From: Mesorhizobium qingshengii
GTDB taxonomy: Bacteria > Pseudomonadota > Alphaproteobacteria > Rhizobiales > Rhizobiaceae
Assembly (NCBI RefSeq): GCF_027563465.1
Contig: NZ_JAPFQA010000006.1
Coordinates: forward strand, 62,001 to 126,000
Direction: 5' to 3'
Length of the DNA stretch: 64,000 nt
In this document: positions 44,339 to 51,760 of the stretch, piece by piece
Layout of the letters: each line of letters begins with the position of its first letter
Numbering within the stretch: position 1 is the stretch's first letter
The notes under the pieces: model-generated
The model's database searches: none
What the model saw: the letters and a program-made list of their open reading frames with translations, nothing else
What the model was told of the DNA's origin: nothing
Translations under genes and position numbers: made by a program

Positions 44339-46492
44339 ATGGCCGAACGGTCTTTTGCCAAGGAAGTCGAGAAGCTCCGGCTCGGCGCCGGCGAGGAGTT
44401 TGCCGGTGAAGGCATCCTCGCCATCACCAAGGCGCTGCTGCAATGCGGCGTCGGCTATGTCGGCGGCTACCAGGGCGCGCCGATCAGCCATCTTATGGAC
44501 GTGCTGGCCGACGCGCAGGACATCCTGGGCGAGCTCGGCGTGCATTTCGAGGCGAGCGCCTCGGAAGCGACCGCCACCGCCATGCTGGCGGCCTCGGTGC
44601 ATTACCCGATCCGCGGTGCGGCAACCTTCAAGTCGACCGTCGGCACCAATGTCGCCTCCGATGCGCTCGCCAATCTCGCATCTGGCGGCGTCACCGGCGG
44701 CGCGCTGATCATTGTCGGCGAGGATTATGGCGAGGGCTCCTCGATCATGCAGGAGCGCAGCCATGCCTTCGCCATGAAGAGCCAGGTCTGGCTGCTCGAT
44801 CCGCGCCCGAACCTGCCGTCGATCGTCAAGGCAGTGGAGGACGGTTTCGAGCTGTCCGAGATTTCCAACACGCCGGTGATGCTGCAGGTGCGCATCCGCT
44901 GCTGCCACGTGCATGGCCATTTCATCGCCAAGGACAACAAGCGGCCGCCGATGACGGTGGCCGATGCGCTCGACGCGCCGCGCCGCGACACCGGCCGCAT
45001 CGTGCTGCCGCCCGCCTCCTTCCTGCACGAGAAGGAAAAGGTGCAGAAGCGCTGGCCGGCGGCGGTGGATTTCATCCGCAAGAACCGGATCAACGAATTC
45101 TTCGGCTCGGATCATGGCTCGGTCGGCATCGTCATGCAGGGCGGCATGTACAATTCGGTCATCCGCGCGCTGCAGCGTCTCGGCCTTGCCGACACCTACG
45201 GCGACACCGACGTGCCGCTCTACGTGCTCAACGCCGTCTATCCCCTGGTCGACGACGAGTTCCTGTCCTTCTGCGAGGGCCAGCAGTCGGTGCTCGTCGT
45301 CGAGGAAGGCCAGCCCAACTACATCGAGCAGGCCTTTGCTTCGATGCTGCACAAGGCCGGGCGCGGCACCAGGCTGGTCGGCAAGGAGCATCTGCCGATG
45401 GCCGGCGAATATACCGGCCAGGTCATGCTCGACGGCATCGGCGCTTTCTTGCGGGCTGAAGCACCGCATCTGCTGCCGGGCGAGGTGCGCGCCCCCAACA
45501 AGGTTGGCGATGGCGTCGACACCGCGGACCTGATCAACGTGGTTCCCGGCCGCCCGCCGGGTTTCTGCGTCGGCTGCCCGGAGCGGCCGATCTTTGCCGC
45601 CACCAAGCTGGTCGAGCAGGAGCTCGGCAAGCACCACATCGCCTCCGACATCGGCTGTCATCTGTTCTCGATCATGCCGCCTTTCGAACTCGGCGCCACC
45701 ACCATGGGCTACGGGCTGGGGCCGGCTTCCGCCTCGGCGTTCAATTCGCCGGACGCCCGGCACCGCTCGATCTCCTTCGTCGGCGATGGCGGCTTCTGGC
45801 ACAACGGCCTGACCTCCTCGATCGGCAATGCGGTGTTCAACAAGAACGACGGCGTCATCGTCATCGTCGACAACTTCTACTCGGCCGCCACGGGCGGGCA
45901 GGACATTCTCTCATCCCGCGCCGGCAACAAGACCAAGTCGACGAAGCATCCGATCACCGAGGCGGTGAAAGGCATGGGCGTCAAATGGCTGCGCCATGTC
46001 GACCGTACTTATGACGTGACCAGGATGCAGGACACTTTGCGCGAGGCGCTGACCACCGACGAGAAGGGACCGAAGGTCATCGTCGCCTCGTCCGAATGCA
46101 TGCTCAACCGGCAGCGCCGCGAAAAGCCGCTGGTCGACAAGGCGATCAGGGGCGGCGAGCGGGTGGTGAAACCGAAGTTCGGCGTCGACGAGGACATCTG
46201 CACCGGCGACCACGCCTGCATGCGGCTGTCCGGCTGCCCCTCGCTGTCGGTGAAGTCGCTCGACGATCCGCTGCGCGACGATCCGGTGGCGCATATCGAC
46301 CAGAGCTGCGTCGGCTGCGGCAATTGCGGCGAGGTCGCCGATGCGGCGGTGCTCTGCCCGTCCTTCTATCGCGCCGACGTCGTGCACAATCCGAGCCGCT
46401 GGGACCGCTTTCTCGAAGCGGCACGGCGCGCTGCCATCAGCCTCTTGCAGCGCCGCCGCGAAAGCCGGCGCCTGACCTTCGCCGATGCTTGA
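44339..46492 (+). CDS. Indolepyruvate:ferredoxin oxidoreductase, alpha subunit (IorA-like)
   Basis: A 717-residue TPP and Fe-S enzyme subunit that, with the next gene's product, would convert a 2-oxo acid (indolepyruvate or another arylpyruvate) and CoA to an acyl-CoA, reducing ferredoxin. The TPP motif is GDGGFWHNGLTSSIGNAVFN with IVDNFYSAATGGQD; CVGCPERPIFAATKLVE fits the family. The C-terminal ferredoxin domain has two cysteine clusters, CTGDHACMRLSGCP and CVGCGNCGEVADAAVLCP. AAGGAGG is 5 bases before the ATG. It overlaps the beta gene by eight bases. Subunit-split enzymes like this are usually from anaerobes or archaea; here the cluster suggests use in aromatic catabolism. Confidence 0.88.
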   Translation: MAERSFAKEVEKLRLGAGEEFAGEGILAITKALLQCGVGYVGGYQGAPISHLMDVLADAQDILGELGVHFEASASEATATAMLAASVHYPIRGAATFKSTVGTNVASDALANLASGGVTGGALIIVGEDYGEGSSIMQERSHAFAMKSQVWLLDPRPNLPSIVKAVEDGFELSEISNTPVMLQVRIRCCHVHGHFIAKDNKRPPMTVADALDAPRRDTGRIVLPPASFLHEKEKVQKRWPAAVDFIRKNRINEFFGSDHGSVGIVMQGGMYNSVIRALQRLGLADTYGDTDVPLYVLNAVYPLVDDEFLSFCEGQQSVLVVEEGQPNYIEQAFASMLHKAGRGTRLVGKEHLPMAGEYTGQVMLDGIGAFLRAEAPHLLPGEVRAPNKVGDGVDTADLINVVPGRPPGFCVGCPERPIFAATKLVEQELGKHHIASDIGCHLFSIMPPFELGATTMGYGLGPASASAFNSPDARHRSISFVGDGGFWHNGLTSSIGNAVFNKNDGVIVIVDNFYSAATGGQDILSSRAGNKTKSTKHPITEAVKGMGVKWLRHVDRTYDVTRMQDTLREALTTDEKGPKVIVASSECMLNRQRREKPLVDKAIRGGERVVKPKFGVDEDICTGDHACMRLSGCPSLSVKSLDDPLRDDPVAHIDQSCVGCGNCGEVADAAVLCPSFYRADVVHNPSRWDRFLEAARRAAISLLQRRRESRRLTFADA

Positions 46493-48068
46493 CGCTGTCC
46501 CTCCATTTCGCTCGCGCGCCGGCGCTCAGGGTGACGAGCGCGTCATCAAGCTTGCCGTGCTGGCGGTCGGTGGCCAGGGCGGCGGCGTGCTGGCCGACTG
46601 GATCACCGACGTCGCCGAGCGCAATGGCTATGTCGCGCAATCGACCTCGGTCGCCGGCGTCGCCCAGCGCACCGGCGCCACCATCTACTATGTCGAGATG
46701 GCACGCGACACCGGCCGGTTGCCGGTCTTCGCCCTGTCACCCTCGCAAGGCGATGTCGACATCCTGATCGCGGCGGAATTGATGGAAGCCGGCCGCGCCA
46801 TCATCCGCGGCTTCGTCACGCCCGAGCGCACCACGCTGATCGCTTCGTCGCACCGCATCGCCGCCGTGTCGGAAAAGATCGAGCCGGGTGACGGCCGGGC
46901 CTCGTCCTCCAAGGTGCATGCGACGGCGGAGGCCGCATCGAAGCGCTTCATCGCTTTCGACATGGAAAAGATCGCCGCCGACAACGGCTCGATGATCTCG
47001 GCCAGCCTGCTTGGCGCGCTGGCGGGGTCCGACGCGCTGCCGTTCTCTCGTGAGAGCTACGAGCAGGCGATCGGTGCCGGTGGCCGGGGCGTCAGGGCCA
47101 GCCTTGCCGCCTTCGGCGCCGCCCACGATCGCGCGCGCGGCACGGCGGTGCCGGCGCAAAAGGAGGCAAAGCCGAAAGCCGTCGTGCCCGGGCTTGATGC
47201 GGCCGGGAATGTCAGTGGTCCGGAAAGTCTGCTGAAAGGCTGGCAGGCCTTGGCCACCCGTGTCGGCGCCCTGCCGGAGCCTCTGCGCGACATGGCGCTT
47301 CGCGGCTTGAAAAAGGTCGTCGACTATCAGGACATCGCCTATGGTGACGAGTATCTCGACCGTCTGGACCGCGCCGTCGCGCTGGACAGCGCCGACCATG
47401 GCTATGCGCTGTCGATCGCGGCCGCGAAGCATCTGGCCAACGCCCTGTGCTACGACGACATGATCCGCGTTGCCGACCTGAAGACGCGCTCGACGCGCGA
47501 CAGGCGGGTGCGCCGCGAGGTCGGCGTCAGGGACGGCTCGATCCTGCAGGTGACCGAATATTTCCATCCGCGCATCGAGGAGTTTTGCGGCACGCTGCCG
47601 GCAAGCCTGGGCAGCTACATCGAGAACCGGCCGAAGCTCGCCGCGTTCCTCGACCGCCGCATCAACCACGGCCGCCGCATCCGCACCGACAGTTTCGCCG
47701 GCTTTGCCGCGCTGTGGTTCATCGGCGGCCTGCGCCGCTGGCGCCGCCGCCTGCTGCGCCACAAGGTCGAGATCGCCCATCTCGACCGCTGGTATGCGCT
47801 GGCGCTCGGCTATGTGCCCGCTGACTACGCGCTGGCCGTCGAGATCCTCAACTGCCGCCGGCTTATCAAGGGCTACAGCGACACCCATGTCCGCGCGCAA
47901 TCGAAATTCGACCGGGTGCTGTCGGCGCTCGATCTGGTCAAGGGCCGCACGGACGCCGCCGACTGGATCCGGCGCCTGCGCGAGATGGCGCTGAAGGACG
48001 AGAAGGGCGACATGCTCGACGGCGCTCTGAAGACGGTGGCGTCGCTCGACGACAACACAGCCCGCTAG
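46485..48068 (+). CDS. Indolepyruvate oxidoreductase beta-subunit family protein with C-terminal extension
   Basis: A 527-residue partner of the IorA-like subunit. Residues about 20-230 are the pyruvate-ferredoxin oxidoreductase gamma-type domain, recognised by LAVLAVGGQGGGVLADWITD and STSVAGVAQRTGATIYYVEM. The following 290 or so residues (from ESLLKGWQALATRVGALPEP) form an extra domain found in the long beta-subunit family (DUF6537 type) whose role is not known. Archaeal IorB is only about 200 residues long, so this is the extended bacterial form. It overlaps the alpha gene and ends the operon. Confidence 0.85.
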   Translation: MLDAVPPFRSRAGAQGDERVIKLAVLAVGGQGGGVLADWITDVAERNGYVAQSTSVAGVAQRTGATIYYVEMARDTGRLPVFALSPSQGDVDILIAAELMEAGRAIIRGFVTPERTTLIASSHRIAAVSEKIEPGDGRASSSKVHATAEAASKRFIAFDMEKIAADNGSMISASLLGALAGSDALPFSRESYEQAIGAGGRGVRASLAAFGAAHDRARGTAVPAQKEAKPKAVVPGLDAAGNVSGPESLLKGWQALATRVGALPEPLRDMALRGLKKVVDYQDIAYGDEYLDRLDRAVALDSADHGYALSIAAAKHLANALCYDDMIRVADLKTRSTRDRRVRREVGVRDGSILQVTEYFHPRIEEFCGTLPASLGSYIENRPKLAAFLDRRINHGRRIRTDSFAGFAALWFIGGLRRWRRRLLRHKVEIAHLDRWYALALGYVPADYALAVEILNCRRLIKGYSDTHVRAQSKFDRVLSALDLVKGRTDAADWIRRLREMALKDEKGDMLDGALKTVASLDDNTAR

Positions 48069-48089
48069 CGTCGTGCCGCTCTTCAGCCG

Positions 48090-48243
48090 TCACGCGAGAA
48101 GATCCCGTATCGGCTTCACCGCGTTGGACTCGGGAAACACTTTGTCGCCGGAGCAGAGCCGGCTTCAAGCCCGGCCAGTCGGCGATGGCGCGGCCGCCCT
48201 TGATCGCGCCATCGGCCAGCAACACCACGGTGCCGGGTGCCAT
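48090..48243 (-). pseudogene. C-terminal relic of a DUF1501-family gene
   Basis: On the minus strand, from the ATG-like codon at 48243, the translation PGTVVLLADGAIKGG followed by RAIADWPGLKPALL resembles the late part of DUF1501 (secreted, sulfatase-like fold) proteins. After a shift of reading frame the text continues KVFPESNAVKPIRDLLA and a stop at 48090-48092, which resembles the extreme C-terminus of the same family. About 25-30 residues normally found between these parts are missing. So this is a deleted, frame-shifted remnant, not a working gene. The identification rests on remembered family patterns. Confidence 0.5.
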
Positions 48244-48319
48244 TGATCTGGGCCGTGCGTTTAAACTCGAGACCAACGAGCAAGGTGGCGGGCCGGCGCG
48301 GTGGCCGGCCCGCGCATTC

Positions 48320-48604
48320 TCACCAGCGATGCCAGCGGTGCCAGTGACGGTGCGGATGCCAGACATAGAAGGTCGGCCCATGCCGATAGTGGTAACGAGG
48401 GTAGACCACCACACGGTTGGGGACGCAGCGTCCCCAGGGATTGGGATGCCAGCCAGGCCCGCAGCCCCAGGCGACATGCTCGACCAGCGCCGGCGCGGCA
48501 GGGGCGAGCGGCACCATCGGCATTGCCGAGGATGCCGCAACCGTCGCAACGGTTCCGGTCACCGCGAGAGCGGCGGCGATCGCGTATTTTGTCAGACGAT
48601 TCAT
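48320..48604 (-). CDS. Small secreted His-rich protein with GCG/CRPN-type motif
   Basis: A 94-residue exported protein. Residues 1-27 form a signal peptide (MNRLTKYAIAAALAVTGTVA, then ASSA). The mature part contains GCGPGWHPNPWGRCVPN, of the GCG...CRPN type found as a prefix in many small rhizobial proteins, and ends in a His/Tyr/Trp-rich tail (YHYRHGPTF, HPHRHWHRWHRW) that could bind metal. Function is not established. ATG 48604 is chosen because the signal peptide starts there; a longer frame to 48649 adds nothing recognisable. It follows the ECF sigma operon on the same strand and shares an upstream GTTTAAC element with it. Confidence 0.75.
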   Translation of the reverse strand: MNRLTKYAIAAALAVTGTVATVAASSAMPMVPLAPAAPALVEHVAWGCGPGWHPNPWGRCVPNRVVVYPRYHYRHGPTFYVWHPHRHWHRWHRW

Positions 48605-48675
48605 GTCATGCTCCGAGTGTTTCCGAGGTTGAAAACCTGTTCGAACCACACAGGTCCGGCAGGTCTGCCCTTCTC

Positions 48676-48687
48676 CCGGTTAAACGG
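48676..48687 (-). promoter_or_regulatory. Candidate ECF -35-like element ahead of the His-rich gene
   Basis: Read on the minus strand the sequence is CCGTTTAACCGG, 72 bases upstream of ATG 48604. A similar CGTTTAACGG occurs upstream of the EF-hand/sigma operon at 50849. AAC-ending -35 elements are common in ECF promoters, so both may be read by the sigma factor encoded at 49737. A matching -10 element could not be fixed. Confidence 0.35.
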
Positions 48688-48712
48688 CGGCGTTGGCATT
48701 TTCCGTCGCTCG

Positions 48713-49168
48713 TCACGGCGATTTCTTTGGCGTGGCGGACGGTTGCTGGCCGCCGCGCCGCATCAGTCCCTCCGCCAGTGCACGACGACCCTCGGCGGAG
48801 CCAGCCGCCGCGTACTCGACGATGCGCTGTTCCAGCCGCGCGCGGACGGTGACGTCGGCATTGCGGGCCCGCTCCAGCGCCGCCGACAGGGCGGTCGTGT
48901 CCAGAACCGGCTGTTGCAGCAGGTCCGCTGCTTCCCGCCTTGCCTGCTGTCCGTCGAGAATGACCTGACGCGACTCACGGCGAACTTCGCGCAGGGCCTT
49001 GCGGAATGTCGTGCGATCCTGCTCGGGAAGCCGGCCACCGGCCGCCTCCAGGAAATAGCCCTGGCCCGACTTGCCGTTTCGGATCCAGACGGCACCGCCT
49101 GCAAGCGCCCCAGCCAGGAAGACGTTGAGCACCAGCGACGCGATGATGAGGTTGCGGCTCATGCTCAT
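48713..49168 (-). CDS. Periplasmic heavy-metal-sensor-like protein
   Basis: A 151-residue protein with one N-terminal membrane anchor (residues about 6-28, LIIASLVLNVFLAGALAGGA) and a helical periplasmic part rich in Arg, Gln and Glu (LREVRRESRQVILDGQQARR). This fits the periplasmic heavy-metal sensor family related to CnrX/ZraP/Spy. No cluster of His or Cys ligands is seen, so metal binding is not shown by the sequence. Its start overlaps the end of the upstream membrane protein gene by four bases, placing it in the ECF sigma operon as the presumed signal-input component. Confidence 0.75.
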   Translation of the reverse strand: MSMSRNLIIASLVLNVFLAGALAGGAVWIRNGKSGQGYFLEAAGGRLPEQDRTTFRKALREVRRESRQVILDGQQARREAADLLQQPVLDTTALSAALERARNADVTVRARLEQRIVEYAAAGSAEGRRALAEGLMRRGGQQPSATPKKSP

Positions 49169-49617
49169 AGGTCTTCCTCGATCGTGTCGCCGTCGGGCCC
49201 GGCATCGCCGAACGCCGTCGCATTGGCATCCAGGACATAATGATCGGGCTGGACTTCGGGCGTGACGACGGTCACCAGGGCCAGTCCGGCGACGGCGCCG
49301 GCCAGACCAATAGCGGCAAGCGCCAGCCCCATCCGCCAGAACAGCCGACGCCGGCGCTGAACGAGGTGCCGGCCGGCGGCCTGCAGGATGCTGCCGTGCA
49401 AGGCCTTGCCGGGCGCCTCGACGGCATAGCTGTCCAGCTGCGCGTCAAGATTTCCGGCGTGCCTCAAGATGGCCTCGCCCGTCTCGCTTGGGGCAAAGGT
49501 CGCGCCTGCCATCCGTTCGGCCTCCGGCCATCGCCGCAAGTCACTGCCATAGGCTGCGGCCAGGGCCGCAAAGCGCCTGGCATCCATTGCCGGTTCGTCC
49601 TCGGTGTCTTCAGCCAT
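49165..49617 (-). CDS. Single-span membrane protein, likely anti-sigma factor
   Basis: A 150-residue protein with a cytoplasmic part of about 90 residues (MAEDTEDEPAMDARRFAALA, then AAYGSDLRRWPEAERMAG), one membrane span (residues about 97-119, FWRMGLALAAIGLAGAVAG) and a short acidic periplasmic tail. Proteins of this shape between an ECF sigma gene and a periplasmic sensor gene act as anti-sigma factors (compare CnrY); no zinc-binding ZAS motif is present, so the role rests on position and topology. ATG 49617 follows AAGGGGAAAA. It overlaps the downstream sensor gene by four bases. Confidence 0.65.
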   Translation of the reverse strand: MAEDTEDEPAMDARRFAALAAAYGSDLRRWPEAERMAGATFAPSETGEAILRHAGNLDAQLDSYAVEAPGKALHGSILQAAGRHLVQRRRRLFWRMGLALAAIGLAGAVAGLALVTVVTPEVQPDHYVLDANATAFGDAGPDGDTIEEDL

Positions 49618-49736
49618 CTGTTTTCCCCTTGCCCGTTGGTGCCGCGTCCCAGTGCGGTGTCGGAACGGCGGCAGCCGACCACCAGGCAGCGGCCGCAAGG
49701 CGGGATGAACGCCGCGCGGTCATGGTCGCCCGGTTC

Positions 49737-50279
49737 TCACCCATCGGCGCCATCCCTGGCCAGGATTACCTGCAGCGACCGCCGGCCGCGCGAAAGCAGG
49801 CTCTCCAGGGCGTCGACGCTGATTTGCAAGGTCGCTGCCGCCTCGATGTTGGACATCTCCTGATAATAGACCAGGATGATCGCCTCGCGCTGGCGCGGCG
49901 CTATGCCTTGCATTGCCCGTTCGACCCGCTGCGCGTCTTCCCGCGGATGGGAATCGGGAAGCGCTGCGGGATCGGCCACGTCCGGCACATCGTCGGTTAC
50001 CCATTCGCGCCTGCGGCGCAGCCGGTCGTAGCAGAGGTTTAGCGTCACCCGGTGGACCCAGGTGTCGAAACGCGCATTGCCACGCCGCCAGCTCGAAGCA
50101 TGGCGCCAGATCCGCACGAAGGCTTCCTGCGCGACATCCTCGGCCTCCGCCGCATCGCCGAGCATGCGCGCGGCCAGCGCCAGGATGCGCGGCAGCTTGC
50201 GCGCAACCAGGCTTTGCACGGCTGCCGGGTCGCCGGCGCCGACACGGCGAACCAGCTCCTCGTCCGGATCGGCGCTCAT
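49737..50279 (-). CDS. ECF-type RNA polymerase sigma factor
   Basis: A 180-residue sigma-70 family protein of the extracytoplasmic-function group. Region 2 has LALAARMLGDAAEAEDVAQEAFVRIW, with RFDTWVHRVTLNLCYDRLRRRR next; region 4 has QGIAPRQREAIILVYYQEMSNIEAAATL and the recognition part SVDALESLLSRGRRSLQ. It presumably directs transcription of its own operon and perhaps the His-rich gene when the membrane protein releases it. ATG 50279 has AGGAG 11 bases upstream; a GTG 12 bases earlier overlaps that site. Between the EF-hand gene (upstream) and the anti-sigma gene there are gaps of 45 and 119 bases. Confidence 0.9.
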   Translation of the reverse strand: MSADPDEELVRRVGAGDPAAVQSLVARKLPRILALAARMLGDAAEAEDVAQEAFVRIWRHASSWRRGNARFDTWVHRVTLNLCYDRLRRRREWVTDDVPDVADPAALPDSHPREDAQRVERAMQGIAPRQREAIILVYYQEMSNIEAAATLQISVDALESLLSRGRRSLQVILARDGADG

Positions 50280-50324
50280 CAGTTGGCGCACTCCTGATGG
50301 TCATCGCGCGTCATTGCCTCTTGG

Positions 50325-50792
50325 TCATTGCCCCTGTTTGGGAGCGGTTTTATGGCCTGGCATTTCATCGGCCGTCAGAACGCCGTCGGCATTCTTGTCC
50401 AGCTTGGCAAAGCGCTTGGCGAAGAACGCATCGAGTTCGGCGCGGTCAATGAAGCCGTCATGGTTGGAATCGATACGGGCGAAGGATTTGGCGGGGTCGC
50501 CCTTGCCGGTGCGTTTGGCCTGGAAGGCTGTCCATTCCGCCAGGCTGATCTTGCCGTCGCCGTCGGTGTCGGCCGCCAGGATCGCCTTCTCGCGCCGCTT
50601 CTGGAATTTGGCCAGCGTGATCTCAGACCTCGCCGGGGCAGCCGGCGCGGCAGCCGGCGGCGTTGGGGCGGCAGCCGGCGGCGTGGGGGCGGTGGTCGGC
50701 GGCGTCGGGGCAGGGAGCTGTGTCGTTGTCTGGGCGAGAGCCGCAACGGTCTGCAGGCTCAAGGCAGCGGCAAGTATCGAACGGCGGATCAT
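50325..50792 (-). CDS. Secreted EF-hand calcium-binding protein
   Basis: A 155-residue exported protein. Residues 1-21 are a signal peptide (MIRRSILAAALSLQTVAALA), followed by a Pro/Ala-rich linker (to about residue 55) and three canonical 12-residue EF-hand loops: Asp75-Glu86 (DTDGDGKISLAE), Asp108-Glu119 (DSNHDGFIDRAE) and Asp132-Glu143 (DKNADGVLTADE). It should bind Ca2+ in the periplasm. It is the first gene of the ECF sigma operon, suggesting it is a target or a modulator of the stress response; its biological role is not known. Confidence 0.85.
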   Translation of the reverse strand: MIRRSILAAALSLQTVAALAQTTTQLPAPTPPTTAPTPPAAAPTPPAAAPAAPARSEITLAKFQKRREKAILAADTDGDGKISLAEWTAFQAKRTGKGDPAKSFARIDSNHDGFIDRAELDAFFAKRFAKLDKNADGVLTADEMPGHKTAPKQGQ

Positions 50793-50848
50793 GCTTTGCG
50801 TCTCCGGTTGGCGCGGTACCGACGGCTTGTGCCGTGGTCACGCTTCCA

Positions 50849-50858
50849 CCGTTAAACG
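50849..50858 (-). promoter_or_regulatory. Candidate ECF -35-like element ahead of the sigma operon
   Basis: On the minus strand CGTTTAACGG, 57 bases upstream of the EF-hand gene start. It shares GTTTAAC with the element at 48676 ahead of the His-rich gene. Autoregulation of ECF operons is usual, hence the suggestion. Confidence 0.35.
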
Positions 50859-51009
50859 CCGCGACGAGCGAAATCCGTCGGTCGCGCCTGCTGATCCTTT
50901 CACGCGGCCGGACGCGCCGCTTCCGCGCGAGTTCCGCCGGCCGCCGCGATGACGCGCGTCAAACCCGGCGCCTCGCCTTTGCTCTCAGCCGAGGCCGCGT
51001 CGCTGTGGC

Positions 51010-51198
51010 CTAGTTTGATTGGTCGGCCACCACCAGCTGCTCGGGCTTGAACGCGGCATGTTGCGGGGTCCACACCTCGCCTTCGCGATTGAACCAGTGG
51101 CACAGATACATGCCAGAGGCCGCGCCATCGCTTACCGTCATCCTGGGGCCTCCGGACTTCAACTTGACGATGTCCCCGGTCCTGAAACTGTTGGACAT
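51010..51198 (-). CDS. YodC-like small protein (DUF2158)
   Basis: A 62-residue protein of the DUF2158/YodC family: MSNSFRTGDIVKLKSGGPRM, then TVSDGAASGMYLCHWFNREG. Members are small SH3-like proteins, commonly listed as uncharacterised. A tight GTGDIV-KLKSGGP-type start and the CxWF segment are the recognisable features. It is monocistronic, 217 bases from the EF-hand gene start. Confidence 0.85.
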   Translation of the reverse strand: MSNSFRTGDIVKLKSGGPRMTVSDGAASGMYLCHWFNREGEVWTPQHAAFKPEQLVVADQSN

Positions 51199-51351
51199 TT
51201 TCGACCTCCCATTCTGAGGACCCGAGTTTCACACCAAACCGGGGGTCTCGACAATGGCGGATGACCTTCGCCGGCGTCGCGATCCTTTGCTCCAGCAGCG
51301 GCGGGAATGCTCGATGCGGCACGCGACGAGATGACAGGAATGGAAGGGAAA

Positions 51352-51427
51352 TGGTGCCGCTTGCGTGACTCGAACACGCGACCCCCGCATTACGAATGCG
51401 GTGCTCTACCAACTGAGCTAAAGCGGC
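51352..51427 (-). tRNA. tRNA-Thr (anticodon CGT)
   Basis: Read on the minus strand, the 76-base gene starts GCCGCTTTAGCTCAGTTGGT and folds into the cloverleaf: acceptor stem GCCGCTT pairing with AAGCGGC, D-arm with AGCTCAGTTGGTAGAGC, anticodon stem CCGCA/TGCGG around the loop TTCGTAA (anticodon CGT), and T-arm with the TTCGAGT loop. The 3' CCA (51352-51354) is encoded. It would read ACG threonine codons. No integrase or duplicated 3' end was seen beside it. Confidence 0.95.
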
Positions 51428-51760
51428 CCCGGGAAGCCAAGGCCTCCAGGATGGGCTGGGTGATAGACTCAACCGGCCGCGAATTCAAGATGCGACTTGC
51501 CATTTCATGCGGGGTGTCGTGCCGCCGTCGAAAGCCGGCCGCCGCACCCTCGCCAATTGGTCGCGAAGGGATGGCTCGGCAGGATTGATATCTCCATGCG
51601 CGGGAAATTAGATGAAACATGCTGATTTCGTTGTCGGATCACTGCCGGAATGGACTTTGCACACCTCGGCAAGGCAGAATGCGCCGCTCGCCCGTTGATT
51701 GATTGGTCGCCTGCGGCTAACGATCATGGCAAGGTTGGGCAAACGTGCAGAGGGACCCGC
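51428..51760. other. Intergenic region without a recognised gene
   Basis: The 333 bases between tRNA-Thr and the membrane protein gene hold the tRNA promoter (read leftwards) and the promoter of the membrane protein. No conserved protein, RNA or repeat could be recognised. Confidence 0.5.

Noticed and set aside
51352..51427. tRNA-Thr as an integration site
   Set aside because: No integrase, no direct repeat of the tRNA 3' end and no change of gene type on either side were seen.
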